Both the position numbers and the translations under genes were made by a program. A stretch of 64,000 nt of DNA from Siphonodentalium dalli (Eukaryota > Mollusca > Scaphopoda > Gadilida > Siphonodentaliidae), in assembly GCA_032622095.1 (NCBI GenBank), contig CP136062.1, forward strand, positions 133,317,282 to 133,381,281, given 5' to 3'. Every line of letters starts with the position of its first letter. The stretch's first letter is position 1. Shown here piece by piece: positions 42,014-54,935 of this stretch. A model generated the notes under the pieces. It saw only the letters and a list, made by a program, of their open reading frames with translations. It was not told the DNA's origin and ran no database searches.

Positions 42014-43384
42014 TTTTTTTATTACACTAGCTGGTGGGCCCGACTTCGTCCGGGCTGTTTCCCATCTTATTTCCGGAGAAAGGCGCGATTTGACCTTGAA
42101 TTGACTATTTTGAAAGTCAAGGTCAGGTCGGGGTCATGATTTGACCCGTCCAAAACACTCCCCTGACAAAAGGAACCCTAGGTATAAAATTTCGACGAAA
42201 TCCATCTGTTTTACCCGATGTGACGTTTGATTGACCATATTGAAGGTCAAGGTCACGCCGGGGGGGGGGTGGTCACGATTTGACCCGTCCAAAACACTCC
42301 CGGAAAAAAAGTACCCCTAGCAGGGGGGGGTCTGCAAAAAAATTCCGTATATAGGGCCGGGGTGGGTGGGTGGTCCAGAGGCGGAAAACATGGTGCTTGT
42401 AAAATTTTTCCAAAATAGGTTTTTTCAAACAATTTACAAGTACTGACCATGTAATGTTGTTTGTAAGCATGTTAGTACCATGCTTGTTGGTATAGGGCTA
42501 TATAGGCAGCTAAAGTGACTCTTTAGCCTCAGATTTAGCAACATTCTGGATTTCACAGTATCCCGGACGGTGTCGGACCACTTCACAGTGGACCACCGTA
42601 TTAACGTTCAGGAAACTTATGATCAACGGAAGAAATATTTAGTAACAAAATTATATATTACCCAGTTGTATTATCTGAATAATAGTAATAAATCAAAAAA
42701 ACTCTATCACAAATTGGATACTACATGGTGAATACTCAATGGTGACTACTAGTAGATATCATTAACCTGATTGTTGCATAACATGAAATTGAAAAGGGTA
42801 TCTCATAAATTTTTAATGTCTGAAATACTGTCTTGTTCTGGCATGTAATCAAATTCACTCCTTCTGGTTATTTCTCATCTTGAATGATTGCAAGTAATGT
42901 TAATTTGCAACAATTATCCAAATAAAACTGAATTGGTTATGATGAATGACATTACTGTTTACTGCTCAGACAATCCCAAATGAAGGTGACGCTATTCTCA
43001 TTGAATTTCCGAACTTCATCTGGGAGCTTTACTGCTCAACAAGACGAAACTAAAATACTAATTGTATACTAACTGTTATCACTTACAAATACATGTAGAT
43101 TAACTGAAATAATGTGATGCATTCAGATGCATTGAGAAATGACATTCAATTCTTCATTCTGGTCTATCACCATACCATACCACATCAAAATTTGACAACC
43201 GACACTTAACTTATATTGCAAAAACCTCTGAAATTCTGATAAAAACATGAGAAACGGGGGGTGGGTCCCCAAAATTTTGGAGAATTTTTTTTTTTTTTTG
43301 CAAAAATGGGGTGGTGGGTCCCTCGAGGTCGGAAAAAACCTTTTTGGGCCCTATATGTGCAATTTTTTTCCAGACCCCCCCTGC
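42014..43384. other. Repeat fragment, then sequence without recognisable features
   Basis: 42021-42330 starts ACTAGCTGGTGGGCCCGACT and carries the same AAGGTCA-rich sequence as the array at 43385. From 42331 to 43384 I see no gene, only G-rich runs (42316-42330) and a T-run at 43287. Confidence 0.55.
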
Positions 43385-44048
43385 CCCTAGGTATAAAATT
43401 TCGTCGAAATCCGTCCGTTTTACTCAATTTGACATTGAATTGACTGTTTTAAAGGTCAGGTCGGGGTCACGATTTGACCCGTCCAAAACAATCCCCGGAC
43501 AAAAGTAGCCCTAGGTATCAATTTTTGTCGAAATCCATCCGTTTTACCCGATTTGACAATTTTGAAGGTCAAGGTCAGGTCCGGGTCACGATTTGACCCG
43601 TCCAAAACACTTCCCGGACAAAACTATTCTAGGTATCAAATTTCGTCGAAATCCGTCCGTTTTATCAGATTTGACCTTGAATTGACCATTTTGAAGGTCA
43701 AGGTAAGGTATGGGTCACTATTTGACCCGTCAAAAACACTCCCCGGACAAAAGTAGCCCTAGGTATCAAATTTTGTCGAAATCCATCCGTTTTACCCGAT
43801 TTGACCTTTGATTGACCATATTGAAGGTCAATGTCTCGCCGGGGTCACGATTTGACCCGTCCAAAACACTCCCCATATAAAAGTACCCCTAGGTATCAAA
43901 TTTCGTCGAAATTCGTCCGTTTTACCCAATTTGACTTTGAATTGACTGTTTTAAAGGTCAATGTCAGGTCGGGGTCACGATTTGACCCGTCCAAAACATT
44001 CCCCGACACAAGTACCCCTAAGTATCAAATTTCGTCGAAATCCATCTT
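43385..44048. repeat. Tandem array, unit 117-131 bp, with AGGTCA motifs
   Basis: Five full units begin at the phrase CTAGGTATCAAATTTCGTCG (about 43388, 43512, 43630, 43760, 43890), with a broken sixth at 44020. Each contains TTGAAGGTCAAGGTCAGGTC-like sequence, GGGGTCACGATTTGACCCGT and CCAAAACACTCCCCGGACAA. The unit is the body of the repeat family also present at 10.25-10.66, 11.9-12.08, 13.4 and 42.0 kb. Frames across the array are artefacts. Confidence 0.85.
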
Positions 44049-46631
44049 TGATTACCACACGATCGCATGCTTTCCAAAGGCGGTGGTAATATCAATTTAT
44101 TGCACACCCAATGACTTATTTGTCGAAATACAGCAACATACAGAAGAATTGAAACGTTCAATAAAAGAATGTTTATTGTTCTTGAGCAATACAAACATAT
44201 TACGTCAACAACGTCATTGGCGACGTCAACTTTAACAGAAAATGTCTTCGCTAAATTATGAGGTATAGTCTACATTAAGCACACGTTATTCAATTAAATA
44301 CAACAATATGGAGCTAAATGTTAGTATGTTACAAGCTGCAATCTTCAGAGTGTGCAATAAACATAGAACAACACAGTTGTGTGAACATGTTAACGTTATT
44401 GCACTCGTTTGTCGTGCCGCGAGGTCAAACTCGAGCCTCCGGTTCTCGTTTTACCATCGAGTCACAACAAATTCGTGCAATAACGTTAACTAGTTCACAC
44501 ACTTGTGTCGTTCTATCTATATCAGCTAGAGCCCGAAGCCGCCATCGCACGCCGCCGCCGCTAGCCATATTGGCCACAAGCCGCCGCCAGACATATTATC
44601 TCCAACGCCAGCCACATTTAAAAATATCCGCCGTCGGAACAGGGGGGGGGGGGGGGGTGAAAACAAAATTCCGGCACGTATGCCGGGGTGGGTGGGTGGT
44701 CAAAGCCACTAACAAGCAATTTTTTCCGCAACTAAAAAAAAATTTCCTGCTTGTTTTTTTAGTGTTTTGGCAATGAGTTGGGCTTCAAAACCACTTTGAA
44801 TGAGAGAAATAATGTAATTCTAACTGGTAAACTGACTGCAGGCAGTTATCGTGTTGTATTTTGTTGCAAATTTTGAAATCCAAGATGGCCGCTGGCAGCC
44901 ATGTTTTTTTGGCCGAATGACCTCAAAATGACTCATTCCTATTTACATGTCCATGTTAACATCCATGATAAATAGTATGCACAGAAATTATACAGCTGTT
45001 TACAGTGAATTTCCCCCCGCAAATCTCTGTTTTAGTGTTAAAAGGGGGGTGGGTGTCAAAAAATGGTCGGAAAAAACTGCCGAAAACGGAAAAAAAATTT
45101 GGCGGTGGGGGTGGGTGGGTACAAAAAATGATCGAAAGGGGAAAAATGCCATACGTGCCTGAAAATTGTTTCCGACCCCCCCCCCCCCCCCCTGGTCGGA
45201 ATTGTAAAATGGCTGAGCCGTGTGCACGGGCTTATATGCACAACTGTACTGTGAATCGCAAAGAACTAAACCGCATTGCCTAGTAGGCCTATTGGCATGG
45301 ACACGGCATGGTTGTTATATTATCATAACACCGGGCCCCTTAATGTGGAATAGAAAACCCCAATGCATGCTTTCATGTAACTGAATGGGTGCATCCATTC
45401 GGTGTTGAAAGGGTTAAAATATAAATTGTTTATATCGACAACACCCAGTCTCAGACATCGCTGGCATTTGTCACTATATACACATAAGAATAGAAAATAG
45501 TTTGAAATAGTATATATCATTACTGTCGGGTTCGTCATCCAATGATGCATGCATATATCGCAAGATGGCAGTGATGATAGCAGTCTGAGGTCGACAGAAG
45601 TCCCAATGTAACTACTTATACCGATTAGATGGGAAACTAGGGAAAATTGACCACTTGAAGTTCATATAGGTCAAACCCATGGCCGGCGGGACTTTTAGTT
45701 AACACTGTCGCCTATGGAAAATAATTAGTTGTGTGTAACCTATAGAGACCCATTTTTACTGACTTAATTACCCATAATCCTCCAATTACCCATAACCCCC
45801 CCATTGGTCCGTGTGTTATTAAATTTTCCTACACAGATTACACCGGTGGCGTTAATAAAGTACGTTATCAATCTACTTGTACTCCAATTATATATAAAAT
45901 TTCTAGGTGATAGCAAAATGTCTAGGTAGGCCTATAGTTTCTCCAAAACTGAGATGAATTGAGTAATTAAATTTTTCATGTCCAATAATAATTTGAAAAC
46001 GCCCGCCCCCCCCCCCCCCCCCACCCACCCCCATCAGAAAGGAAATCCGCCTCAAATGATTGAATTGTTGCCTGTGAATACCTGTGTAGGCCTACAATGC
46101 ACTGAAGCCTCCAGACGTCTATAGATATATAAGATACTGAAGCCAATGTAACCTGAATTTAGGGCGCTGCACCCAGACATCAACATGAGAGGCAAAACAA
46201 CTGTCTTTTCAATCCTCGGTCAAATCCAAAGTTGCATGGGAAGCAACTATATTTTTAACTTTGGAATCATATAGAGTTACTCCCCATGGAACGTCAAGTG
46301 TTCTCATTATATATATCGCGATTATCTCGTTTGATGCATGGAACGTAACGAACAACCAGCTTGGGTTCGATGAATGGGTTTGGACCTGGAAAATGCCATG
46401 GAAAATAGAGTGCCCTCGTGTCCTGACGTCGAGTGTCGCTGGTTCGGGCAACTTCGGGGTATATATAGGCCTACCAAGATTTTCCGGTGTAGCCTACCTA
46501 TTACTTTGACCAATTTTGTATACAAATCAATAGGCCCTACACCATTTATGTAAGCTCAAACTTGTTTGACTCGTTTTTTTTTTGGTAATTCCGGGCGTTA
46601 CGATGCATTTCACAATTGCGTGGTCGGCCTC
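44049..46631. other. Intergenic DNA, simple-sequence rich
   Basis: There are runs of G at 44642-44657, C at 45175-45191 and C at 46006-46022, and GGGTGGGTGG stretches. Overlapping 60-150 aa frames here are unrelated to known families and biased by these runs. No gene is supported. Confidence 0.5.
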
Positions 46632-46724
46632 GACCGGACTCCATGATAAGTCATGAACGTAAATCCATCGCTGCATAATATCCAGCGATGGATTTACGTT
46701 CATGACTTATCATGGAGTCCGGTC
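46632..46724. repeat. Perfect 42-bp hairpin
   Basis: 46632-46673 (begins GACCGGACTCCATGATAAG) is exactly inverted at 46683-46724 with a 9-base loop CATAATATC. No known element type is evident; it could be a tiny MITE or a fold-back artefact of repair. Confidence 0.95.
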
Positions 46725-47639
46725 TAAAGTTAGTATTCCCAAATGTTCACCCAGTCGGTTACGACGGTTAGTACTGTACATGATAACACGAAGGCCTAAA
46801 TCTGGGTTTATACAGTCCAATTTGAACGAAACGGCAGAGAGGAGACCCTCTTAAAAGTACACTCACGCAGCCTTGTTTTATTTTAACTATAATGTATACA
46901 TTGGTTCGCCACTGGATCAGCTTTGAAATCTGTACGAAATTGTTGGAGTACGAAAATTCTCTCAGCTATGATTTGCCGCCATTTTTGCTTTTGTGATATT
47001 GTTTTTGTGAAGTGAAAATAATAACAAATGGTTGGCGACCCGCTAAAATAAGATGTTCATAAAACAGGTATACATTAAGAAGTATAAATTATCCAAAACG
47101 CAGCAATCGGTGGACAGTAATAGCACTTATATTAGGCAAATAAATTCCGTAACATCGAAAATAGGCGACATAAATAGCGTCACCTCTTTTGTTTGTAATT
47201 TTCTAGTATTTCGGAGTCTTATTGTGACCCGCAGCTATTTTTGCAATAATGACTGTTATTGACAATAACTGCATGTTAGTGTTCAAAATAAAATGAATTT
47301 CTTCGATTGGTTCTCTGCAAATGTTTTGAGTTAGACAATTGACAGAAGTGGACTCCATAATTAATCTCTTGACTGACTCACTGAGGCCACTGGGTGATTG
47401 ACAAGTTTGCAGTTTGGGATGATACCCGGGAAGATTTGAAAGAGCTGACGGCCCTCTCCTACAATCCACTTTTGAACGTTTGTAGGGTTTGTGAGTTTAT
47501 TACTATCTGCCCATGCACGATTGGTGTTTGCCTACCGTGCATTGGTGGATGCCACCGAAGCAAGAAGCAAAGCCCCCCATTCCGAATCAGGACCGGCGAT
47601 GAAGACTTACCTTGTTTTCTTTGTGATTTTTGTGCGTTG

Positions 47640-47671
<32 letters not shown>

Positions 47672-48059
47672 TTGAGTTGTGAATAGTTGTAATTTATTGT
47701 CCGATTTAGTGCTTGCATGGACTCCAGTTGCCTTAGTCTGTTGTATTCCGGGCTTGTACTACGGGTTCAACACTAGGAAGAGGGTGCAATGCCAGCCGGT
47801 TGACTTACGGTCGGTTGGGGCTCCTTAACTCTTGATGGTGCAATGCCCGCCTTTCACTCCTGTGCGAGTGTCAGAACCCGTTGACCTGGTTGTGTAATGC
47901 AGTCGCGGACTGGAAGCAGCTGAGGCCAGACTGTGTTGGTTGGTGCGTCTCTGAAGGTTTGGCGTTCCAAGTAGTGTTTTCGATTATTATGTCTCACCCG
48001 TCCTCCCTGGGCGCGGGTGAAAGCGTGTATTTGCAAATTTGTATATGCAGTTGTTAGTA
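46725..48059. other. Intergenic DNA with a TA microsatellite
   Basis: The TA tract is at 47640-47667. No gene or clear repeat is otherwise seen. The 93-aa frame at 47394 has cysteines but no recognisable domain. Confidence 0.5.
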
Positions 48060-48338
48060 GTTTTGAGAGAGATAATTATTCGACGGCTTATACTATGGCC
48101 ACGACAAGCGTATCTTAACCGCCCGAGGACATTCATCAGCGCCCAAGGAGCCATCTGGGGTGTGAGCCCGCTAACCTAGATTTTGATATTGGTGTTAGTC
48201 ATTTTTGTGGTCAGGTTTGTGAACTGGTTCTGTGTAATGATTTTACAAGGTCAGCAGGTTAGTTGGTTGTTTGATGGAGATAATTCCTCAATGGCTTATA
48301 CTACGGTCACGACAAGCGTATCTACACCGCCCGGGGAC
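48060..48338. repeat. Direct repeat of about 200-bp period that hosts the hAT stack
   Basis: GGCTTATACTATGGCCACGA.. at about 48085 and GGCTTATACTACGGTCACGA.. at 48290 are diverged copies. The first reads uninterrupted from CCGCCCGAGGAC into ATTCATCAGCGCCC. The second breaks at CCGGGGAC (48331-48338) and resumes as CCGGGGACATTCATCAGCGC at 54936. The first copy is thus an empty-site relative for the insertion. Confidence 0.85.
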
Positions 48339-48462
48339 TAGTGATGATCCGATAATCAGAATCAGCCATCGGTCGATAATAGCCCATCGGATATTAATTG
48401 TACCTCGCAGTTGAACGTCGGCTTTTACCGATTGTCAAAACAAACAAAAATATTCTAGTATC

Positions 48463-50842
48463 TAGTGATGAGCCGATAATCGGGAACGACAATCGGAATC
48501 GGCCGATTGTGGCCCATCGGATGACAATCGGTACTCGGGTTTGAACATCGGGATTTCCGATTGTCTATATAATAAATAGGTGCTTGTTTTTCTTCAATGA
48601 ACTGGTTTAAATATGACGATGTTTTGTTGAATAAATGACCTGTAAACATGGGGAAAGTGATCCCAAACACAAACTTGATATAAAGACATGTCCTCTGCAA
48701 TACCCCGGCCGTACCTGGGTCTATGTTTGAACAATATATAGTGGGGATCACCGGGAAGCATGTGACACTTTGTGTTAGAGTGACGCTGCAAGCATGACGC
48801 CGTGGTTGCGCATAATCATTAATTATTGGCATACCGGAACAGTCGTTTCAGTCGATTGATTTCATTAGCATTATGATGTACACAACGTACATATCATGGG
48901 ACTCATGTACGCCCATAGGTAACTTTATTGTTCGTCAACATGTAGACATTTTGATTTATGTCAGACTATCAAAAATCTAGATGTATGCATACTAGTGATG
49001 AGCCGATAATCGGGAACGACAATCGGAATCGGCCGATTGTGGCCCATCGGATGACAATCGGTACTCGGGTTTGAACATCGGGATTTCCGATTGTCTAAAT
49101 AATAAATGAGTGCTTGTTTTTCTTTAATAAACTGTTTTAAATATGACTATGTTTTGTTGAATAAATGACCAGTAAACATGGGGAAAGTGATACCAAACAC
49201 AAACTTGATATACATACATGCCCTCTGCAATACCCCGGCCGTACCTGGGTCCATGTGTGAACAATATATTAGTGGGGGTCGCCGGGAAGCACGTGACACT
49301 TTGAGTTAGAGTGAGGCAGCGAGCATGACGCCGTGATTGCGCATAATAATTCATTAATTATTGGCATACCGGAACAGTCGTTTCAGTCGATTGATTTCTT
49401 TAGCATTGTGATGTACACAACGTACATGTCATGGGACTCATGTACGCCCATAGGTAACTTTATTGTTCATCAACATGTAGACATTTTGATTTATATATGT
49501 CAAACTATCAAAAATCAAAATGTATGCATACCCAGTACAACAAAGCTATCTATATAGTACATACAGCGTAACAGGTATAAACACTACTATAGAAACCGAA
49601 AGTGCATGTCACGTGACTTTAAATAGTTGAAGACAATGTCATTCCATCCAGTCAGCCTCGTGTGACGTCACGTATATGTCACCACAAATGATTATTATGA
49701 TGACCACGCCGAAATCGAATCGTGTCTGTGAAATTGACATGAACATGGTGTAACTTGCAACTAGTTCAGTCGGCTCATTTCCTTTGACGTGATGTCTTTG
49801 AATTGGGATCAAAGAAAAATGCCGTTTGATGAATTGTTATCAAAAACGGACCATGGACATGTCGTCATGCACGTGGCTACATCAAACTTTCAAAAAATTT
49901 GTTGTGGAATAGCCTAGAAAACATGGGTATGTTGCCTGTATTCGATCACTAGTCTGCCCATACCCACCTATCTACTTACCCAAACATATACTTATGTATA
50001 CATTGTACTGGCATATTACTACGTTTGTTGATAGCTTCTAATTCTAAGTATTATATAACACATATAACATATTCTGCTATACATTATTGAAATAATCGGA
50101 ATCGGCACCTGAATCGGCCGATTGTGATCTCAAATAATCGGCAATCGGCGCACGGCTCTATTTGACAATCGGCTCATCACTAATGCATACGGAGTACAAC
50201 TGAGCTATATATATAGTACATACAGCGTAACAGGTATAAACTATACTATAGAAACCGAAAGTGCATGTCACGTGACTTTAAATAGTCAAAGACAATGTCA
50301 TTCCATCCAGTCAGCCTCGTGTGACGTCACATATAGGTCACCACCAATGATTATTATGATGACCACGCTGAAATCGAATCGTGTCTGAAATTGACATGAA
50401 CATGGTGTAACTTGCAACTAGTTCAGTCGGCTCATTTCCTTTGATGTGATGTCTTTGAATTGGGATTAAAGAAAAATGCCGTTTGATGAATTGTTATCAA
50501 AAACGAACCGTGGACATGTCGTCATGTCATCAAACTTTCAAACAATTTGTTATGGAATAGCCTAAAATACATGGGTAAGTTGCCTGTATTCGATCACAAG
50601 TCCGCCCATGCCCACCTATATACATGTACTTACCCAAACATATACTAAATATGTATACTGTGTACTGGCATATTATTTCGTTTGTTGCTTGCTTCTATAA
50701 TTCTAAGTATTATATAACACATATAACATATATTCTGCTATAATTATTGAAATAATCGGAATCGGCACCTGAATCGGCCGATTGTGATCTCAAATAATCG
50801 GCAATCGGCGCAAGGCTCTATTTGACAATCGGCTCATCACTA
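48463..50842. mobile_element. Second-layer hAT element, itself interrupted
   Basis: The ends are TAGTGATGAGCCGATAATCG and its near inverse ATCGGCTCATCACTA. The duplication CTAGTATC lies at 48455-48462 and 50843-50850. Without the inner element and one duplication copy it is 1,182 bp. Its two halves (48463-48992 and 50191-50842) match the inner element base for base with scattered differences. Confidence 0.95.
48993..50182. mobile_element. Third-layer hAT element, same family inserted into its relative, 1,190 bp
   Basis: It has the same ends as its host element and the duplication ATGCATAC at 48985-48992 and 50183-50190. It is uninterrupted. It has no transposase frame, so it must have been moved by an enzyme encoded elsewhere. 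It is the youngest layer here. Confidence 0.96.
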
Positions 50843-50989
50843 CTAGTATCTAAGCGCTATATGCATGCTTTAATAAACGTACACAATACAACCGTAGTAT
50901 TGAATGTAAAACGCAGTTGTAACAGCCTAAAAAGTTATTGGCATCGTCCAAACAGTCTGGTATGATTATATATAAGCATGGCAATACAC

Positions 50990-52083
50990 TAGAGATGGGC
51001 GGTTAACCGTGGAATCAGTTCGGTTTCGGTTGTCGGGAAAAACCGGAAATGACAACCGTGGTAAATTGGAAAAACCCGTAGTTTCGGTTGTCACAACTTC
51101 CTGTAATCATGGCAGAGCACGACGAACAAACGAGTCCTGTGTGGAAATATTTTTCAAAGAAAGATAAGAAATTAAGTGTGCCGCCTGTAATATATGCAGA
51201 AAGGAGTTCGCATGGTGAAATCGCGCGACGAATTAATTACGTTGCTTCCGTGTACACCTATTTTCGCCGTAGTAAACACAACACAACTTGTCACAAGTCA
51301 GTTTATTTCTCATGATCTTTTAATCATTAAGGCCGTACAAATACTCTGAAAGGTGAATTTGATAACGAGGATACGATATCAAAAGGTATCAATCATTGTT
51401 ACCCCCGCATTCCCTATTAGTTTTTATCACTGTTTGGATGTTAAATCGTCAAATATATTTGTGCGCCGTTGATTAAAAATGTTATACCGGAATCGGAGCC
51501 AGAATGAATTATACCGTTTGTCGGTAAACTGTTGAGAAATAGCACTCATTCAGGTGACTTGTATTGGATGCATGTATAGTGTGTACAGTATTATGTTCCC
51601 TAAATATGTTAATAGGCATATAGCCAGATAATGTGATTGAGAGATTCTAGTCATGTTTTATTTTCATTTTGTTTATTTCAAATTTTATTTTTCAAATCAT
51701 AACTATACACATATATCTAGTCACACACATTAGTTTTATGCCAATATAAATGATCATTATATTATTTCACACTTATGATCATATGATGCTGAATTGCAGT
51801 CATACACAATACACAGACTCACTTGCTTTCTAGCACTGCCACTCGACATGGACATTAACAATATACATGTAATAGTAACAATATGATACATAATTTACAA
51901 TTATAAAAGGACATGTACCTCACAAGTTATGGTAATAAAATTGGTGTGTTTTCTTTGTAATGTGATGAAGCATAATTAGATTTTGTTCACATTAGTCATT
52001 TTTATTAATCGAAACCGAAACCGAGACTCAACTCTTTTTCCACAACCGAAACCGAGGCAAATTATCACAACCGCCCATCTCTA
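50990..52083. mobile_element. hAT element, TAGAGATGGGCGG family, 1,094 bp
   Basis: The ends are TAGAGATGGGCGGTTAACCG and CAACCGCCCATCTCTA with perfect duplication CAATACAC (50982-50989, 52084-52091). It is inserted in the outermost hAT layer. It carries the start of a decayed transposase (see 51109). Confidence 0.96.
51109..51225 (+). pseudogene. Start of a hAT transposase (BED finger), frameshifted
   Basis: An ATG at 51109 opens a frame with TSPVWKYFSKKDKK, the usual start of a BED zinc finger. The cysteines that should follow (C..C..CRKEF) are in another frame from about 51176. The finger is therefore broken, and the catalytic domain is absent from the 1.1-kb element. Confidence 0.7.
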
Positions 52084-52353
52084 CAATACACCTGTCCGAT
52101 ATATCCCGTGTAATATGAAGTTATTGGTTCAGTCGCATGGATACGAAATAGATTCAACAACTGACCTCATTTAATACAATGCACATGTAGTTTCCAGTGG
52201 AGCACGTGCCATGCTGTGACGTCACATGCTATGTCAATAATTTGAAGCACGCACTGAATTAGTACAGTCGTGATCAGAACTGTCTTCAATAATGACCAAG
52301 GTGAGGAGGGGCATAATTAGCTTTTTCGTCTGTAAAGTACAATATGGTGAAGT

Positions 52354-54331
52354 TAGAGGTGCCACGATTATTGATTTTGATAATCGATAATCGGTCATCA
52401 ATAATCAACTATAATCGATTAATCGTACCTACGGCCACTGTTAATTAAATTTCTGTTTAGCGTCAATCGAGATTTCCATATAAGAAAGCGTAATGCGGTG
52501 ATTATTAATTATTTCCGGGGGATCTAGTTTGTGTCAGAATCTCTACTGTGGCTATGCCCATAGCGATCATACTCTGACAGGAAACATTGAAAATAATAAT
52601 GCAGGTGATATATTTATAAGTATAAAATACCTATTCGTTAAAAATGTATTTAACTGTAGGTATAACAATGTATTTAGCTGTAGGTTAAGGTCCCAGCTTG
52701 TAATTGCATGATTGAGATGAGCCAATTTTGCTTTGATTTGTTTACAATCTTGGTACCGGTATATCTCTCGGCTAATCAAAACAATTTTATTGCAATTATC
52801 GGATCACAAAAATCATGATGGCACCATCCCTACTCTCAGGTGCCAAATAATAATGTCAGCACGATTATTCATTTTGGAGAAAATTCCCCAAAGATCACTA
52901 TTATTTGGAATTGTGACATAGAGTGAAATTGCCATCTCTATTATTAATTTCAGCCTAAATCCCCACACATCACTATTATTAGGCCATCACGATTATTAGG
53001 CACCTGAGAGTAATTGTCAAATGGATTATTTAGGAACAAGTATTAACAAAGAAATTTATGCCCTGCATTGTCTGTTTAATGTTATACCGGTCAACATTTT
53101 TGCGATAAATTAAACCATAAATACGACAAAGGTGACCTTGTCGTGACACCGGAAATGGCAGTGTATACTTCTGTACGAAAAATAACCACACATATTTCCG
53201 GTCAATTTGATCGCTGCACGTCGAGATGTACAACAAAAGTTGATTTAACGCCCGCATGGTGAAATAATAAACGGAATGCGCTATTATTTTCGGCGAAAAT
53301 CAAAACGCGGCGATTGACGCTAAACAGAAATTTAATTAACAGTGGCCTATTAAATATTAATAACATCAGTGGAAGTATTCCGTAATATGGCCTATTGGCT
53401 GGGTGCTGGTTAACTGCACTGTCGCTGGTTGTTTGAGGCATCTGCTGATGTAATTTTTACGTTAATAAAGTGCATCATAATTACTATTAATACTAATGAG
53501 CACAATGTATTAAATACCAGCACAGTTTTCGGCGATTTTATGATTATAATATTTGTGAGTTCATTAAAACGAACATAGCGATTAATTTCAGTGTTATGAA
53601 TAGCCAAATATACAAACAATATAAAAGTAGGAATGTACGACAGAGCGTGGTTAACAATCACAAAGGTGTTCCCCCACCTGCACATTGCAGGACTCAGAAC
53701 AAGCTAAGTATTTGATAATAGTCAGTTTCATTCAGCATTCACCACACAATATGCGATAGCCTTTACTAGTAACTTCTATAAAGTATACTTTATATGCAAA
53801 CAAAGTATACTCGCAATTACATTGCTGATTAAAATGCCGTATATATTGGTTCCCTGGTTTTAGAGAGAATGTCAATCAACTTCCCATTGGTCCAATCAGA
53901 TTCAAGGGCCAGTGCATTCAGTTCATTGAACACGGTGACGGTCGGCACATTTCAAAGACATAGTGCCACCTTTCAAGTATAAATATACAACGACATCGCC
54001 ATGTGTTCAAATCTGCAGTGCCTCCAATTTGTAGAATATATAACGACTCGACGAGAAACCATGTCACATCATCAAATGATCTGCCGACTGTTTGCTACAT
54101 ATATTAGTAGTACATGTACTCATGTTATTGGAATCTCTTTGATACGCGTTCAAAGGATGTTAACCCCTCGGTTGTAGATTAAACTGTGTAAAACAAACAC
54201 GGTATTCAATAATACCCAGCATTTTCTGACGTCCGAAATAAATAACGCAGATTAATCAATGATGGAAATGGTAATCGATTATCGTCTTTATCAACGGTTC
54301 GTCGATTATACGATTAATCGTGGCACCCCCA
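52354..54331. mobile_element. hAT element, TAGAGGTGCCACGATTA family, 1,978 bp
   Basis: The ends are TAGAGGTGCCACGATTATTG and CGATTAATCGTGGCACCCCC plus A, with perfect duplication GGTGAAGT (52346-52353, 54332-54339). It contains a 178-bp TA-flanked MITE. Its right-hand part is the source of the truncated copy at 59942-61337. No transposase frame. Confidence 0.94.
52833..53010. mobile_element. 178-bp MITE with TA duplication
   Basis: CTCTCAGGTGCCAAATAATA and its inverse at the other end are flanked by TA on both sides (52831-52832, 53011-53012), in the manner of Tc1/mariner. Short repeats (CACGATTATT, ATCACTATTATT) fill it. It is nested in the hAT at 52354-54331. Confidence 0.85.
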
Positions 54332-54935
54332 GGTGAAGTAGTCCCAAATTGCACATGTTTTTGTCGCTCCGCGAGTCGCCATTGGTATAATGTTGCTCTC
54401 ATTACAAGTTACGGCGTATGCTATGAAATATGCTTAGATCTATGTTGAACTCTGAGGCGGTCTAGCAAAACAAAATTTGAGTAGGCGGAACTATAAAAGC
54501 TTCCCAGTTTATATTAAAAGACAAAAGGTGTGACCAATGGGAATTTGGGAAATCTCAGAAAAATATGACACCAATTATTATCCATCATTCTAAATTTAGT
54601 TAATAATCATCGCATTCCATACATTGTCGCAAGTAACAAGTATTCAATCAAGACCTTTATACCGCGTGCAAGTGTTCCCCTTACGGTGATAACGTTACTC
54701 TGATTCGGCACCTTTGATCGCTATGTCAAAACAACTGCCGGCATACATCAAAGGCAGCGCACAACTGATGTTGGCAGAAATACTATAATATGTATATTTT
54801 TATGTATTTGGCTTTGAAACTTTACCAGGATATGGAGTGCAATGGGTGTATATAGGTCCATTTTGGGAACAAACACACAAAATATATAAACATCGGAATT
54901 GGAAATTGCTCCGATGGGCTTTTTCATTATCACTA

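Larger units (their letters stand above)
48339..54935. mobile_element. Outermost hAT element of a nested stack (6,597 bp with inserts)
   Basis: The left end is TAGTGATGATCCGATAATC. The right end, read inverted, is TAGTGATAATGAAAAAGCCC. It is flanked by the perfect 8-bp duplication CCGGGGAC (48331-48338, 54936-54943). When the three direct inserts and one copy of each of their duplications are removed, 1,121 bp remain, close to the 1,182-1,190 bp of the related elements nested within. The inner TIR is diverged, so this is the oldest layer. No transposase frame. Confidence 0.85.

Noticed and set aside
44318-44776. 152-aa frame
   Set aside because: It crosses a long G-run and low-complexity stretches and lacks any family pattern.
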